Positions 16,632 to 26,171 are shown, numbered from the stretch's first letter. The stretch: 64,000 nt of DNA from Nocardioides sp. S5 (GCF_017310035.1 NZ_CP022296.1:2976001-3040000), one strand, 5' to 3'. The notes: generated from the letters alone by a model not told the origin. Program-made: numbers and translations.

Positions 16632-17610
16632 GCACCACCGCGGCCCGCTCGGCGTCGGCCCGCGACACGTCGAGGTGCGTCACGAGCCGTACGGCCCGGG
16701 GACCGACCGCCGCGATCCGCACGCCGTCCTCGGCCGCGCGCGCCACGAACGACGCAGCGTCGGGACGGTCGACGACCACGATGTTGGTGTCGACGGCGGC
16801 CGGGTCGAGGCCCAGCGCCTCGCCGAGCAGCCGGGCGTGGGCGTGGTCGTCGGCCAGCCGCTCGACGTGGTGCGCGAGGGCGTACGCCCCTGCCGCGGCC
16901 AGGATGCCGACCTGGCGCATCCCGCCGCCCATCCGCTTGCGCCGCACGCGGGCCTGGTCGATGGCGTCGGCCGAGCCGACCATGAGCGATCCCACCGGCG
17001 CGCCGAGGCCCTTGGAGAGGCAGACCGCGAGGACGTCGGCGATCCGGCCGTAGTCCGCCAGCGGCGTGCCGGTGGCGACGTGGGCGTTCCACAGCCGGGC
17101 TCCGTCGAGGTGCACCCGCGTGCCGGTCGTGTCCGCCCAGGCGCGCAGGTCGCGCAGGTCGTCGATCGGGACGACCGTGCCGCCCGCGAAGTTGTGGGTG
17201 TTCTCCACCGACACCGCCGCCGTGCGCACGAAGAACGGCCCCATGTCGGGCGCGTGCAGGCCCTCGATCGCCGCGAGGTCGACACGGCCGCGCTCACCGG
17301 TCCACGTACGCATCGTGATGCCGCTGATCGCGCCGTGCGCGCCCAGCTCGGCGCGGGCGATGTGGGCCGACGACTCGCACAGCACCTCCTCGCCCGGCTG
17401 CACGACGCTCGCCACGGCGAGCACGTTGGCCATCGACCCGGTCGGCGTGAAGAGCGCGGCCTCGTGGCCGAACAGCCCGGCCACGTGCTCCTGCAGGGCG
17501 GTGACCGTCGGGTCCTCGCCATAGACGTCGTCGCCGACCTCGGCACGGGCCATCGCGGCCCGCATCGCCTCGGTCGGACGGGTGAGGGTGTCGGAGCGCA
17601 GGTCGATCAC
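16609..17610 (-). CDS. Low-specificity threonine aldolase family (PLP)
   Basis: A 333-residue fold-type I PLP enzyme cleaving L-threonine/allo-threonine to glycine and acetaldehyde. Landmarks are [32 protein letters not shown], the [10 protein letters not shown] segment, the [10 protein letters not shown] cofactor-Asp motif and [10 protein letters not shown], whose Lys forms the Schiff base. Starts GTG, 7 nt from TAGGTT on the minus strand. It converges with the zinc-ribbon gene (23-base overlap). Beta-eliminating lyases share this fold, so the precise amino-acid specificity is inferred. Confidence 0.92.
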   Translation of the reverse strand: MIDLRSDTLTRPTEAMRAAMARAEVGDDVYGEDPTVTALQEHVAGLFGHEAALFTPTGSMANVLAVASVVQPGEEVLCESSAHIARAELGAHGAISGITMRTWTGERGRVDLAAIEGLHAPDMGPFFVRTAAVSVENTHNFAGGTVVPIDDLRDLRAWADTTGTRVHLDGARLWNAHVATGTPLADYGRIADVLAVCLSKGLGAPVGSLMVGSADAIDQARVRRKRMGGGMRQVGILAAAGAYALAHHVERLADDHAHARLLGEALGLDPAAVDTNIVVVDRPDAASFVARAAEDGVRIAAVGPRAVRLVTHLDVSRADAERAAVVLSRLGDR

Positions 17611-17783
17611 GGGGGCGAACCTACCCGGGGCACGGCGGAGCCGACCCGCCGGGCGGCGGTGAGCCAGACACGTTCCGAACGCCCAGGACCTGTCTCACGC
17701 ACCGCTCCCGGGGGTCTCTGCCTCCGGGGCCGTGTTTCGTCACGCCCGTCGTCCGGGTTCGCAGGCTCACCCGGCGGGGCTGC

Positions 17784-19172
17784 TCAACCCTGCTCGCGCA
17801 CGCCGCTCGCTCGTCCCTCGCGACCGGCTGCTCGCAGCATCTCTGCGACGAGGAACGACAGCTCGAGGGACTGGACCCGATTGAGGCGGGGGTCGCAGAC
17901 GGACTCGTAGCGGTTGGCCAGCTGGGCCTCGTCGATCTCCTCGCCGCCGCCGACGCACTCGGTGACGTCGTCGCCGGTGAGCTCGACGTGGACGCCGCCG
18001 GGCCAGGTGCCGAGGCTGCGGTGCACGTCGAAGAAGCCCTGGACCTCCTCGATCACGTCGTCGAAGCGCCGCGTCTTGTAGCCCGAGGACGCCTCGAAGG
18101 TGTTGCCGTGCATCGGGTCGCAGACCCACGCCACGTTGAGGCCCTCGGCGGTGACCTTCTCCACCAGCGCGGGGAGCCCGTCGCGGATCTTGCCGGCGCC
18201 GAAGCGGGTGATGAAGGTGAGGCGACCCGGGATGTTGTCGGGGTTGAGGCGCGCGGAGTAGGCCAGCGCGTCGTCGGGGGTCGTGGAGGGCCCGAGCTTG
18301 ATGCCGATGGGGTTCTTGATCTTCGACAGCAGCTCGATGTGGGCACCGTCGAGCTGGCGGGTGCGCTCGCCGATCCACACGAAGTGGGCCGAGACGTTGT
18401 AGGGCTCGTCGGTGCGCGAGTCGATGCGGGTCAGGGCCTGCTCGTACTCCAGGAGGAGCGCCTCGTGGCTGGAGTGGAAGTCGACGCGGTGGAACTCGTC
18501 GGGGTCGGCGCCGATGGCCTTCATGAAGGTCAGCGCGCGCTCGATCTCGTCCGCCATCGCCTCGTAGCGCTGGCCGAAGGGCGACGACTGCACGAAGTCG
18601 GTGTTCCAGGTGTGCACCTGGCGCAGGTCGGCGTAGCCGCCGGTGACGAACGCGCGCACCAGGTTGAGCGTCGCGGCCGAGGAGTTGTAGACGTCGACGA
18701 GGCGCTGCGGGTCCGGCACGCGCGACTCGGGAGTGAAGTCGTAGCCGTTGACCGCGTCGCCACGGTAGGCCGGCAGCGTCACCGGGCCGTCGGGCGACGG
18801 ACGGGTCTCGAAGTCGCTGCTGCGCGGCTTGGCGTACTGCCCGGCGAGGCGGCCGAGCTTCACGACGGGCACCGAGGCGGCGTACGTCAGCACGACGGCC
18901 ATCTGGAGCAGCACCCGCAGCTTGTTGCGGACGTTGTCGGCCGTGACGCCGGCGAAGGTCTCGGCGCAGTCGCCGCCCTGGAGCAGGAACGCCTCCCCGC
19001 GGGAGACCGCGGCGATCTTCGCGGTGAGGTCGTCGCATTCGCCCGCAAACACCAGCGGCGGCGCGGTCCTCAGTCGGGCCACGGCAGCATCGACCGCCCC
19101 GGAGTCGGGGTAGGTGGGCTGCTGGAGGGGCCCGAGCGCGTGCAGCTGCTCGAGGGTGGGGATGGCACTCAC
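17784..19172 (-). CDS. aroG: Class II 3-deoxy-7-phosphoheptulonate (DAHP) synthase
   Basis: A 462-residue plant-type (class II) enzyme condensing PEP and erythrose-4-phosphate, the first step of the shikimate pathway. Diagnostic segments are LLQGGDCAETF (metal-binding Cys), VVKLGRLAGQYAKPRS, HSSHEALLLEYEQALTR, KNPIGIKLGPST and WVCDPMHGNTFEASSGYKTR. Length equals M. tuberculosis AroG (Rv2178c), and its place near the kinase gene repeats that synteny. GTG start at 19172 with TACCCT 6 nt upstream, indicating a leaderless message. Confidence 0.96.
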   Translation of the reverse strand: MSAIPTLEQLHALGPLQQPTYPDSGAVDAAVARLRTAPPLVFAGECDDLTAKIAAVSRGEAFLLQGGDCAETFAGVTADNVRNKLRVLLQMAVVLTYAASVPVVKLGRLAGQYAKPRSSDFETRPSPDGPVTLPAYRGDAVNGYDFTPESRVPDPQRLVDVYNSSAATLNLVRAFVTGGYADLRQVHTWNTDFVQSSPFGQRYEAMADEIERALTFMKAIGADPDEFHRVDFHSSHEALLLEYEQALTRIDSRTDEPYNVSAHFVWIGERTRQLDGAHIELLSKIKNPIGIKLGPSTTPDDALAYSARLNPDNIPGRLTFITRFGAGKIRDGLPALVEKVTAEGLNVAWVCDPMHGNTFEASSGYKTRRFDDVIEEVQGFFDVHRSLGTWPGGVHVELTGDDVTECVGGGEEIDEAQLANRYESVCDPRLNRVQSLELSFLVAEMLRAAGREGRASGVREQG

Positions 19173-19178
19173 CCCACA

Positions 19179-19184
19179 AGGGTA
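19179..19184 (-). promoter_or_regulatory. -10 hexamer for aroG (leaderless)
   Basis: TACCCT on the minus strand, six bases before the GTG start of the DAHP synthase gene, with no Shine-Dalgarno sequence in between. It is separated from the neighbouring ABC operon by a strong terminator at 19204-19242. Confidence 0.55.
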
Positions 19185-19203
19185 CGGCGGCGGGGCGACC
19201 GCA

Positions 19204-19242
19204 CCCGAACCCTGACCGCTCTCCGGGCGGTCAGGGTTCGGG
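19204..19242 (-). terminator. Strong hairpin terminator of the Liv-type operon
   Basis: A perfect 16-bp inverted repeat (CCCGAACCCTGACCGC and its complement) with a 7-nt loop starts 24 bases after the stop of the substrate-binding protein gene on the minus strand. It ends the six-gene ABC operon before the aroG promoter. Confidence 0.8.
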
Positions 19243-19265
19243 CACGGGCTCTGCCCGACGTCGGA

Positions 19266-20555
19266 TCAGCCCTCGAAGCACGCGCCTTCGAAGGTGTGCT
19301 CGGACACCGTGGGGCCGGCGCCGAAGTCTTCGACGATGGCCACGCCGGACGGCGCGGACGGGTCGACCTTGCTCAGCACCGACTCGCGGAAGATCGTCTC
19401 GTCGGGGTCACCGGTCCTGTTGCCGGCCTCCTCCGGGAGCATCCCCTCGTAGTCGATCGTCTCCAGCGACTGCACCGCCTCGAGCAGTCCGCCGCGGTCC
19501 TTGTCGTAGTCGCCCTCGAGCCACTCCTCCAGCGCCGCCTTCAGCGGGTAGGACCACGCCCAACCGGCCGTGTAGCCGTCGTTGGGCTGGGCGACGTCGC
19601 CCAGTGCGTCGCGCATGGCCTGGTGGCCGGGCGTGTCGGTGCCGAAGGGTCCCCAGTAGCCGGACTGCATGTAGAGCGCCTCGAGGGCCGGGGCGGCCGG
19701 GGTCTCCAGCAGCGCCGGGTTCCACGTCGGGCCGAGGCCGATGAACTGACCCGTGAAGCCCTGCGCGGCCGCCTGACCGACGATGACGGCGGTCTCGGTG
19801 GGGCCGGTCCCGAGGATCACGAGTCCGGGCTTCTGCTTCACGATGGCGCTGATGGCGCCCGCCTGGGCCTCCTGGCCGGGTGCGGTCTCGACGCCGGTGA
19901 ACTCGATGCCGTTGGCCTCGGCGGCGATCTCGGCTCCCGCCGCCCCGTCACCGCCGTAGTCGCCGGGGAAGCCGACCGCCATCACCGAGGAGATGTCGTT
20001 CTCCGCCACCATGAAGTCGACGGCGTTCATCCCCTCGACGCAGTAGTTGGCTCCGGACTCCAGGATCGCGTCCTCGAAGGCCCACAGCGAGGTCCACGAC
20101 GCCGGGGCGCCGACCATCTCGTCGCGGTCCATGTCGGGGATGATCGCCAGCGTGGTCGGCGAGCCCAGCGTCTGCGCGAGCGCCAGCACCTCGCCCTCGA
20201 TCTCGCCGTAGACCTGCTGGTGGGTCTGCGGGTTGTAGAGGTTGTCCTTGACGTAGGTGGTGACGTCGATGTCGTAGCCACCGATGCCGCCGTCCTCGTT
20301 GACGCGGTTCCAGAACGCGGCCTGCGCCTCGGTGATCGGCACGCCCAGCGGGGCGAACGGTCCCTGGGTCAGGTCGGAGATGGTGCCGAGGTAGATGCAG
20401 CCGTTGTCGGCGTTGACCGCATCCGGGCACGCCTCGTCGGTGACCCCCGGTGCGCTGACGGCTGACGATCCGCCGTCCTCCTCCCCGCCACCGCGACAAC
20501 CGGTGGCGAGCAGCGCCAGCGCGACCAGCAGCACTGCTGACTTCCTTGACTTCAC
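19266..20555 (-). CDS. Liv-type ABC transporter substrate-binding lipoprotein
   Basis: A 429-residue exported lipoprotein. The N-terminus SAVLLVALALLATGC gives a lipobox with Cys near residue 19, then an acidic/Gly linker and a periplasmic-binding type I (Leu/Ile/Val-type) fold including YLGTISDLTQGPFAPLG and AFWNRVNEDGGIGGYDI. It captures the ligand outside the membrane for the permeases encoded upstream. The GTG at 20555 has AAAGGAG upstream; a longer reading frame from 21227 runs through the permease in another frame and is rejected. An acyl-CoA ligase in the operon argues that the ligand may be a carboxylic acid rather than an amino acid. Confidence 0.92.
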   Translation of the reverse strand: MKSRKSAVLLVALALLATGCRGGGEEDGGSSAVSAPGVTDEACPDAVNADNGCIYLGTISDLTQGPFAPLGVPITEAQAAFWNRVNEDGGIGGYDIDVTTYVKDNLYNPQTHQQVYGEIEGEVLALAQTLGSPTTLAIIPDMDRDEMVGAPASWTSLWAFEDAILESGANYCVEGMNAVDFMVAENDISSVMAVGFPGDYGGDGAAGAEIAAEANGIEFTGVETAPGQEAQAGAISAIVKQKPGLVILGTGPTETAVIVGQAAAQGFTGQFIGLGPTWNPALLETPAAPALEALYMQSGYWGPFGTDTPGHQAMRDALGDVAQPNDGYTAGWAWSYPLKAALEEWLEGDYDKDRGGLLEAVQSLETIDYEGMLPEEAGNRTGDPDETIFRESVLSKVDPSAPSGVAIVEDFGAGPTVSEHTFEGACFEG

Positions 20556-20584
20556 GGTGCTCTCCTTTGTGTGTGTCCGGCCGC

Positions 20585-21757
20585 TCAGTAGCTGAAGGGC
20601 CAGCCTTTCCAGTAGTTGCGAATCCGGATCCAGATGCCGAAGAGTCCGCGTGGCTCGAACAGCAGGAAGCCGACGATGAGGAGGCCGTAGAGGACCTGCT
20701 CGAGCTGGAAGACGTTGGGGGTGTCGGTGACCTGGCCCGAGATGAAGGGCAGGTACGCCGGGAGCTCGCGCGTCAGGGTCGGCAGCAGCGTGATGAACAG
20801 CGCGCCCATGATGGCGCCGCTTACCGTGCCCGCTCCCCCGATCAGCACCATCGCGATGAACTGCACCGACAGCAGGAGCCCGAAGCTGGACGGCTCGAAG
20901 AACCCGATGATGCTGTAGATCAGCGCGCCCGAGCAGCCGGCGTAGAACGACGAGATCGCGAAGGCCACCGTCTTGGCGCGCGGCAGGTTGATGGCCATCA
21001 TCTCCGCGGCCATGTCGCGGTCCCGGACCGCGGCGAAGGACCGCCCGGTGCGCGAGCGCGCCAGGTTGCGGGCGCCCAGCGCGAACACCAGCATCAGCAC
21101 CAGCATCAGCAGGTAGAACTTCTGGTCCGAGGTCAGGTAGTCGCCGTCGCGGGCGAACTCGATGCCGAAGAGCTCCGGCACGGCAGCCTCCCGACCCACG
21201 CCGGCGCCACCGGTCAGGTCGCTCCACTCGCGGAACAGGTGCTCGCCGATGAACACCAGCCCGAGGGTGACGATGGCGAGGTAGAGCCCGCGCAGCCGCG
21301 TCGCCAGCGGCGCCACCAGCACGCCCGCGAGCCCGGCCACCAGACCGGCGGCGGGCAGCCAGACCAGGATGTTGGTGATGCCGAAGCCGATCGTGCGGCC
21401 GTCCGGGTCCCCGGAGATCGCCGCCGCCGTGTAGGCGCCGACGCCGAGGAAGAAGGCGTGACCCAGGGACACCTGCCCGGCCAGGCCGGTGATGATGTTG
21501 AGGCCGAGCGCGCCGATCGCGAAGGCGTACGCCAGCGCCAGGGTGTTGAGGTGGTTGTCGGTCAGCATCAGCGAGAGCCCGAGGGCGACCAGCACGATGA
21601 GGCCGACCCAGATCCGCTTGGGCCGGGTGTTGAAGAGGGCCAGCTCCTGGGCGTACGACCGGTAGAGCTGGGGTCGTCCGGACAGCCGTGCGCCGCGTCG
21701 CGCGCGGGTCGCGGCCTGGCGGGGGGCTCGATCCGAGCCCGTCGAGAGGGTGGTCAT
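20585..21757 (-). CDS. Liv-type ABC transporter permease, LivM family
   Basis: A 390-residue inner-membrane permease. A hydrophilic arginine-rich N-terminus of about 45 residues precedes about ten TM helices. Family marks are NIITGLAGQVSLGHAFFLGVGAYTAA and the EAA-like loop RSRTGRSFAAVRDRDMAAEMMAINL that contacts the ATPases. Its ATG overlaps the LivH-type stop as ATGA, so the two permeases are translationally coupled. The substrate-binding protein follows after 29 bases. Confidence 0.93.
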   Translation of the reverse strand: MTTLSTGSDRAPRQAATRARRGARLSGRPQLYRSYAQELALFNTRPKRIWVGLIVLVALGLSLMLTDNHLNTLALAYAFAIGALGLNIITGLAGQVSLGHAFFLGVGAYTAAAISGDPDGRTIGFGITNILVWLPAAGLVAGLAGVLVAPLATRLRGLYLAIVTLGLVFIGEHLFREWSDLTGGAGVGREAAVPELFGIEFARDGDYLTSDQKFYLLMLVLMLVFALGARNLARSRTGRSFAAVRDRDMAAEMMAINLPRAKTVAFAISSFYAGCSGALIYSIIGFFEPSSFGLLLSVQFIAMVLIGGAGTVSGAIMGALFITLLPTLTRELPAYLPFISGQVTDTPNVFQLEQVLYGLLIVGFLLFEPRGLFGIWIRIRNYWKGWPFSY

Positions 21758-22665
21758 ACGCGCCTCACCTCCGGTGTTCCGAAGATGCCGTAGGGCTTGG
21801 CGAGCAGCACCAGCAGCATCAGGACGTAGGGCGAGACGACGGCGAAGTTGTCGCCCAGCCAGGGCGCGTAGTCGCGCTGGTAGGTGCCGACCAGGGACTC
21901 CACGACCCCGATGGCGAGCCCGCCGACCACGGCGCCCTCGAGCGAGTCGAGGCCGCCGAGGATGATCGCGGGGAGCGCGACCAGGGCCACGATCCAGATC
22001 TGCCGGTCGACTCCCGCGGAGATGGCGAGCAGCGACCCCGCCACGGCGGCGAGGGCGCCCGCCATCGCCCACGACAGGGCGAAGACGCTGCCGACGCTGA
22101 CGCCCTGGGTGAGCGCTGCCTCCTGGTCGAAGGCGGCGGCCCGCATGGCGAGGCCGTAGCGCGTGTAGCGGTAGAACCAGAAGAGGACCGCCACCACGAT
22201 GGCCAGCGTGGCCAGCGACACCAGGTGTCGCTCCTGGACCCGCAGGCCGGCCAGCTCGACCCGCTCGAGGCCCCACGGGTTGGGGATGTTGCGGGCGCCC
22301 AGGCCGATGAAGCCGCTGGTCACCACGCGGACCACGATGTCGATCCCGATGGTGATGATCGCGACCACGAAGGCCGGGCGTCCCACCATCGGCCGGATCG
22401 CACCTCGTTCGATCACCAGCGCGAGGACCGCGGTGAGGAGCGCCGCGACGGCCATCGACATGAAGAAGGAGAAGCCGGTGAAGAGCATCACGCCCAGGGC
22501 GGGACCGACGTAGCTGGTGATCGTCGCGCCGGTCAGCATCATCGCGGGCTGGGCGAAGCTGATCACGCCGGTGGACTTGTAGATGATCACGAAGCCGAGG
22601 GCCAGCAGCGCGTAGATCGAGCCCGAGCCGAGCCCGCGCAGGACCACTTCCAGGAACTGGGTCAT
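21754..22665 (-). CDS. Liv-type ABC transporter permease, LivH family
   Basis: A 303-residue permease with about eight TM helices: GLGSGSIYALLALGFVIIYKSTGVISFAQPAMMLTGA near the N-terminus and the cytoplasmic coupling loop TRYGLAMRAAAFDQEAALTQGVSV. It partners the LivM-type subunit as a heterodimer. It starts four bases inside the end of the acyl-CoA ligase gene (ATGA overlap), so ligase and permease are made together. Confidence 0.93.
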   Translation of the reverse strand: MTQFLEVVLRGLGSGSIYALLALGFVIIYKSTGVISFAQPAMMLTGATITSYVGPALGVMLFTGFSFFMSMAVAALLTAVLALVIERGAIRPMVGRPAFVVAIITIGIDIVVRVVTSGFIGLGARNIPNPWGLERVELAGLRVQERHLVSLATLAIVVAVLFWFYRYTRYGLAMRAAAFDQEAALTQGVSVGSVFALSWAMAGALAAVAGSLLAISAGVDRQIWIVALVALPAIILGGLDSLEGAVVGGLAIGVVESLVGTYQRDYAPWLGDNFAVVSPYVLMLLVLLAKPYGIFGTPEVRRV

Positions 22666-24494
22666 CGTGTCGCTCCGGTGTACATGTCGCTGACGGTGTC
22701 CTCGAACATCTGGGAGATCGCGGAGCGCTTGACCTTCTGCGTGGCGGTCAGCTCACCGTCCTCGTGGTCGAGCTCCTTGGGCAGCAGCCGGAAGACCTTG
22801 ATGCGCTCCACCTGCGACAGGTTGGCGTTGACCGCGTCGACCACGCCGGAGACCAGCTCCACGACCTCCGGCTTGGCGCTCAGGTCGCGGTAGGTGCTGT
22901 AGCCGAGCTGGCGGCGCTGCGCCCACTCGCCCACGGTGTCGAGCTCGATGCCGATCAGGGCGGTGAGGAACTTGCGGCCGTCGCCGATCACGATCGCCTC
23001 GCGGATGAACGGCGAGGCCTTGAGCTCGTTCTCGATCATCGACGGCGAGATGTTCTTGCCGCCCGCGGTGATGATGATGTCCTTCATCCGGTCGGTGATC
23101 TTCACGTGCGTCCCCTCGACCCACTCCCCGACGTCGCCGGTGTGCAGCCAGCCGTCCGGGGTCAGCGCCATCCGGGTCGCCTCCTCGCGCTGCCAGTAGC
23201 CGGCGAAGGTCGCCCCGCTGCGGGTGAGGATCTCCCCCGTCTCCTCGTCGATCCGCAGCTCGGTGCCGGGGTGCACCTCGCCCACGGTGCCGAGGCGGAT
23301 CCGGCCCGGACGGTTGCCGGTGGCGACCGCGGTGTTCTCCGTCATCCCGTAGACCTCGTGCATCGGCACCCCGATCCCCATGAAGAACCGCAGCACCTCC
23401 GGCGCGATCGGGGCGGCCCCGGACGCGGCGTAGCGGACCTTCCTCATGCCGAGCCGGTCCTTGAGCGCGCGGTAGAAGAACACGTAGCCCACGGCGTAGC
23501 GCAGGCGCGTCGACGTGCTGTGCACACCGCCCTGCGCGACCAGGCGCTGTCCGATGTCCTCCGCGACGCCCAGCCAGAACCGCGACACCGTGCGCTTGAG
23601 CCAGGAGGCGCCGGACAGCCGCGTCTCCACGCCGGCCAGCAGCTTCTCCCAGATGCGGGGTACGCCGAACAGGATCGTCGGCTGCACCTCGCGGAGGTTG
23701 ACCGGGACCGTCTCGATGGACTCGGCGAAGTTGACCTGCGTCCCCGCGGCGGCGTTGAACCAGGTGGAGAAGATCCGCTCCGCGACGTGCGCCAGGGGCA
23801 GGTAGGACAGGGTCAGGTCCCCCGGCCCGGGCGGCGGGTCGGTGAAGGCGCCCTGCTCGACGAGGACCTCGATCGCGCACTCCACGTTGCTGACGGTGAG
23901 CATCGCCCCCTTCGGGGGGCCGGTGGTGCCGGAGGTGTAGATCAACGTGGCGAGGTCGGAGGGCTCCTGCTGGGCCAGCGCTTGAGCGAGCGCGTCCGGG
24001 TGGGACTCCCGGTGGTCGCGGCCGAGCTCGAGGAAGTCCTCCCACGAGAGCAGCAGCTCGCTGTCGTAGCGGTGACGGATGCCTCGCGGCTCGAGGTAGA
24101 CGACGCGGACCAGGTTCGGCGCCTGGTCGAGCACGGCGAAGGTCTTGTCGACCTGCTCCTGGTCCTCCGCGACGAGCACCTTGGCCCCGGAGTCGTTGAG
24201 CAGGAAGCCCACCTCGGCGGCGGGGTTCGTGGGATAGACGCCCACCGACGCCGCACGGGCGGCCAGCGCCCCCATGTCGGAGATCAGCCACTCCGGCCGG
24301 TTCTCGGAGTGGATGGCGACACGGTCGCCGGGCACGACGCCCAGGGCGAGGTAGGCGTGGCCGGCCAGCTGGACGTGCTCCCAGTAGGACGCCCAAGTCC
24401 ACTCCCGCCAGACGCCGAGGTGCTTGTCGCGCAGCGCCACCGCGTCGGGCATCGACTCGGCGTGCGCCCGGATCCGGGTGACGGGGCTGGTCAC
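22662..24494 (-). CDS. AMP-dependent acyl-CoA ligase embedded in the ABC operon
   Basis: A 610-residue ANL-superfamily ligase that would activate a carboxylic acid as acyl-AMP and then acyl-CoA. The P-loop is LIYTSGTTGPPKG (about residues 182-194), the A5 motif is EVYGMTENTAVATGN, the hinge is WLHTGDVGEW and KITDRMKDIIITAGGKNISP, and a long-chain-ligase-like C-terminus follows. The GTG at 24494 forms a GTGA overlap with the upstream ATPase gene, and its end overlaps the LivH gene. Tight coupling on both sides shows it is an integral part of the uptake system, implying import followed by CoA trapping of an organic or fatty acid. Confidence 0.92.
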   Translation of the reverse strand: MTSPVTRIRAHAESMPDAVALRDKHLGVWREWTWASYWEHVQLAGHAYLALGVVPGDRVAIHSENRPEWLISDMGALAARAASVGVYPTNPAAEVGFLLNDSGAKVLVAEDQEQVDKTFAVLDQAPNLVRVVYLEPRGIRHRYDSELLLSWEDFLELGRDHRESHPDALAQALAQQEPSDLATLIYTSGTTGPPKGAMLTVSNVECAIEVLVEQGAFTDPPPGPGDLTLSYLPLAHVAERIFSTWFNAAAGTQVNFAESIETVPVNLREVQPTILFGVPRIWEKLLAGVETRLSGASWLKRTVSRFWLGVAEDIGQRLVAQGGVHSTSTRLRYAVGYVFFYRALKDRLGMRKVRYAASGAAPIAPEVLRFFMGIGVPMHEVYGMTENTAVATGNRPGRIRLGTVGEVHPGTELRIDEETGEILTRSGATFAGYWQREEATRMALTPDGWLHTGDVGEWVEGTHVKITDRMKDIIITAGGKNISPSMIENELKASPFIREAIVIGDGRKFLTALIGIELDTVGEWAQRRQLGYSTYRDLSAKPEVVELVSGVVDAVNANLSQVERIKVFRLLPKELDHEDGELTATQKVKRSAISQMFEDTVSDMYTGATR

Positions 24495-25285
24495 GACCCC
24501 ACCTCGCTGCCGAGGTAGGCGCGCACCACGTCGGGGTGGCGCTGCACCTCGTCGGGCGTGCCCGTGACGATCGGCGTGCCGAAGTCGACGACCAGCACCC
24601 GGTCGGCGAGGTCCATGACCAGGCCCATGTCGTGCTCGACCATGATGATCGGGACGTCGAGCTCGTCTCGGATGTCGAGGACGAAGCGGGCGGTGTCCTC
24701 GGTCTCCTCCTGGTTCATCCCGGCCACCGGCTCGTCGAGCAGCAGCAGCTTGGGCTCCATGGCGAGCGCCCGGCCGAGCTCGACGCGCTTCTGCACGCCG
24801 TACGGCAGCAGCCCGACCGGCATGCTGCGCCACTGCTCGAGCTCGAGGAAGTCCACGATCTCCTCGACCGCGCGACGGTGCTCGACCTCCTGGCGGCGGG
24901 CTGCGCCCACCCAGGCGAAAGCCTGCAGGAAGCCGTAGGTGATGTGCTGGTGACGGCCCAGCATGAGGTTGTCGAGCACGGTGAGGTGCTCGAACAGCGC
25001 GATGTTCTGGAACGTCCGGGCCATCCCCATGGCGGCGATCCGGTGCGGGCGGCGACCCAGGATGCTCTCGCCCATGAACTCCACCGACCCCTGCTGCGGT
25101 CGGTAGACGCCGGAGAGCACGTTGAACAGCGACGTCTTGCCCGCGCCGTTGGGACCGATGATCGCGAACAGCTCGCCGGGTCGCACCTCGAAGCTCACGC
25201 CGTTGACGGCCTTCACGCCGGCGAAGGACAGGTGCACGTCGTCGAGCCGGGCCACGGGTGCCGGGTGCGGTGCCTGCTCCGTCAT
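24491..25285 (-). CDS. Liv-type ABC transporter ATPase, LivG family
   Basis: A 264-residue ATP-binding subunit. Walker A is IGPNGAGKTSLFN (about residues 41-53), the Walker B region is LLLLDEPVAGM, and a LivG-type insertion and the C-terminal IMVEHDMGLVMDLADRVLVVDFG complete the pattern. The ABC signature itself is atypical: VQKRVELGRALA replaces LSGGQ. The ATG at 25285 is preferred over the GTG at 25294 because it forms an ATGA overlap with the LivF stop and has GAGGTGG 5 nt upstream. It pairs with the LivF-type subunit to energise the two permeases. Confidence 0.93.
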   Translation of the reverse strand: MTEQAPHPAPVARLDDVHLSFAGVKAVNGVSFEVRPGELFAIIGPNGAGKTSLFNVLSGVYRPQQGSVEFMGESILGRRPHRIAAMGMARTFQNIALFEHLTVLDNLMLGRHQHITYGFLQAFAWVGAARRQEVEHRRAVEEIVDFLELEQWRSMPVGLLPYGVQKRVELGRALAMEPKLLLLDEPVAGMNQEETEDTARFVLDIRDELDVPIIMVEHDMGLVMDLADRVLVVDFGTPIVTGTPDEVQRHPDVVRAYLGSEVGS

Positions 25286-26070
25286 GCCGACCACCTCTTC
25301 TTGCGCCGGTAGTGCTTGGTGTCGCGGAAGGACTTGCGGCCGTCCTCGCCGGGGTGGAGGCCGAGGTAGAACTCGCGCACGTCGTCGTCCTTCAGCAGGG
25401 CGTCAGCCGGCTTGTCGAGGACGACCCGGCCGGTCTCCATGACGTAGCCGTGGTGGGCGATCGAGAGGGCCATGGTCGCGTTCTGCTCGACCAGCAGGAC
25501 GGCGGTGCCGCCCTTGTTGATCTCGAGCACCACGTCGCGGATGTTCTCCACCATCTTGGGCGCCAGGCCCAGGGTCGGCTCGTCGAGGAGGAGGTAGCGC
25601 GGCTCGGACATCATCGCGCGCCCGATGGCCAGCATCTGCTGCTCACCGCCGGAGAGGTAGCCCGCGGTCGCGGCCCGCCGGTCGCCCAGCACCGGGAACA
25701 GGGCGTACACCCGCTCGAGGTTGTCCGCCATGCGCGAGCGGGCGGTGTGCGCACCGACCTTGAGGTTCTCCTCGACGCTGAGCTCCACGAACACGCGACG
25801 GCCCTCGAGCACCTGGCGCACTCCCTGGCGCACGACCCGCTCGGGGCTGATCCGGTGGATCGGCTTGTCGTCCAGCGTCACGCGCCCCTTGGTGACCTCG
25901 CCCTGGTGGATGTCCAGCAGCCCGGTGAGGGCGCGCAGCAGGGTCGTCTTGCCGGCCCCGTTGGAGCCGAGGAGTGCGACGATGCCGTCCTCGGGCACGT
26001 CGATGCTCACTCCGCGCAGGGCCAGGACGACGTCGTCGTAGACGACCTCGAGGTTGCGGGCGGAGAGCAT
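25282..26070 (-). CDS. Liv-type ABC transporter ATPase, LivF family; first gene of the operon
   Basis: A 262-residue ATP-binding subunit with Walker A LGSNGAGKTTLLR (about 34-46), signature YLSGGEQQMLAIGRAMM, Walker B LLLDEPTLGLAP and a C-terminal VLLVEQNATMAL. The basic tail (KSFRDTKHYRRKKRWSA) is longer than usual. It is the promoter-proximal gene of the six-gene operon. The 190 bases upstream, shared with a divergent PucR-type regulator, contain two palindromes at 26100-26113 and 26172-26196. Confidence 0.93.
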   Translation of the reverse strand: MLSARNLEVVYDDVVLALRGVSIDVPEDGIVALLGSNGAGKTTLLRALTGLLDIHQGEVTKGRVTLDDKPIHRISPERVVRQGVRQVLEGRRVFVELSVEENLKVGAHTARSRMADNLERVYALFPVLGDRRAATAGYLSGGEQQMLAIGRAMMSEPRYLLLDEPTLGLAPKMVENIRDVVLEINKGGTAVLLVEQNATMALSIAHHGYVMETGRVVLDKPADALLKDDDVREFYLGLHPGEDGRKSFRDTKHYRRKKRWSA

Positions 26071-26099
26071 CGTGGACCGAGTTCCTTCCGAGAGGCAAA

Positions 26100-26113
26100 G
26101 TGACGACAGTCAC
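26100..26113. promoter_or_regulatory. Candidate operator palindrome GTGAC-N4-GTCAC
   Basis: A perfect 5-bp dyad (GTGAC GACA GTCAC), 30 bases upstream of the LivF-type gene start in the divergent livF/pucR-type intergenic region. It is suited to a dimeric regulator. Assignment to the adjacent PucR-type protein is inference. Confidence 0.45.
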
Positions 26114-26171
26114 ATCGTGGACCCGCTGTGCGGTCGGTGTCACTGGTCGTCGGCCCAAAGGCCCGGGCGCC

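Noticed and set aside
17988..20465. An 825-codon open frame on the plus strand antisense to aroG and the substrate-binding protein gene
   Set aside because: Composition is typical of antisense GC-rich shadow frames. It crosses a strong terminator and two well-supported genes.
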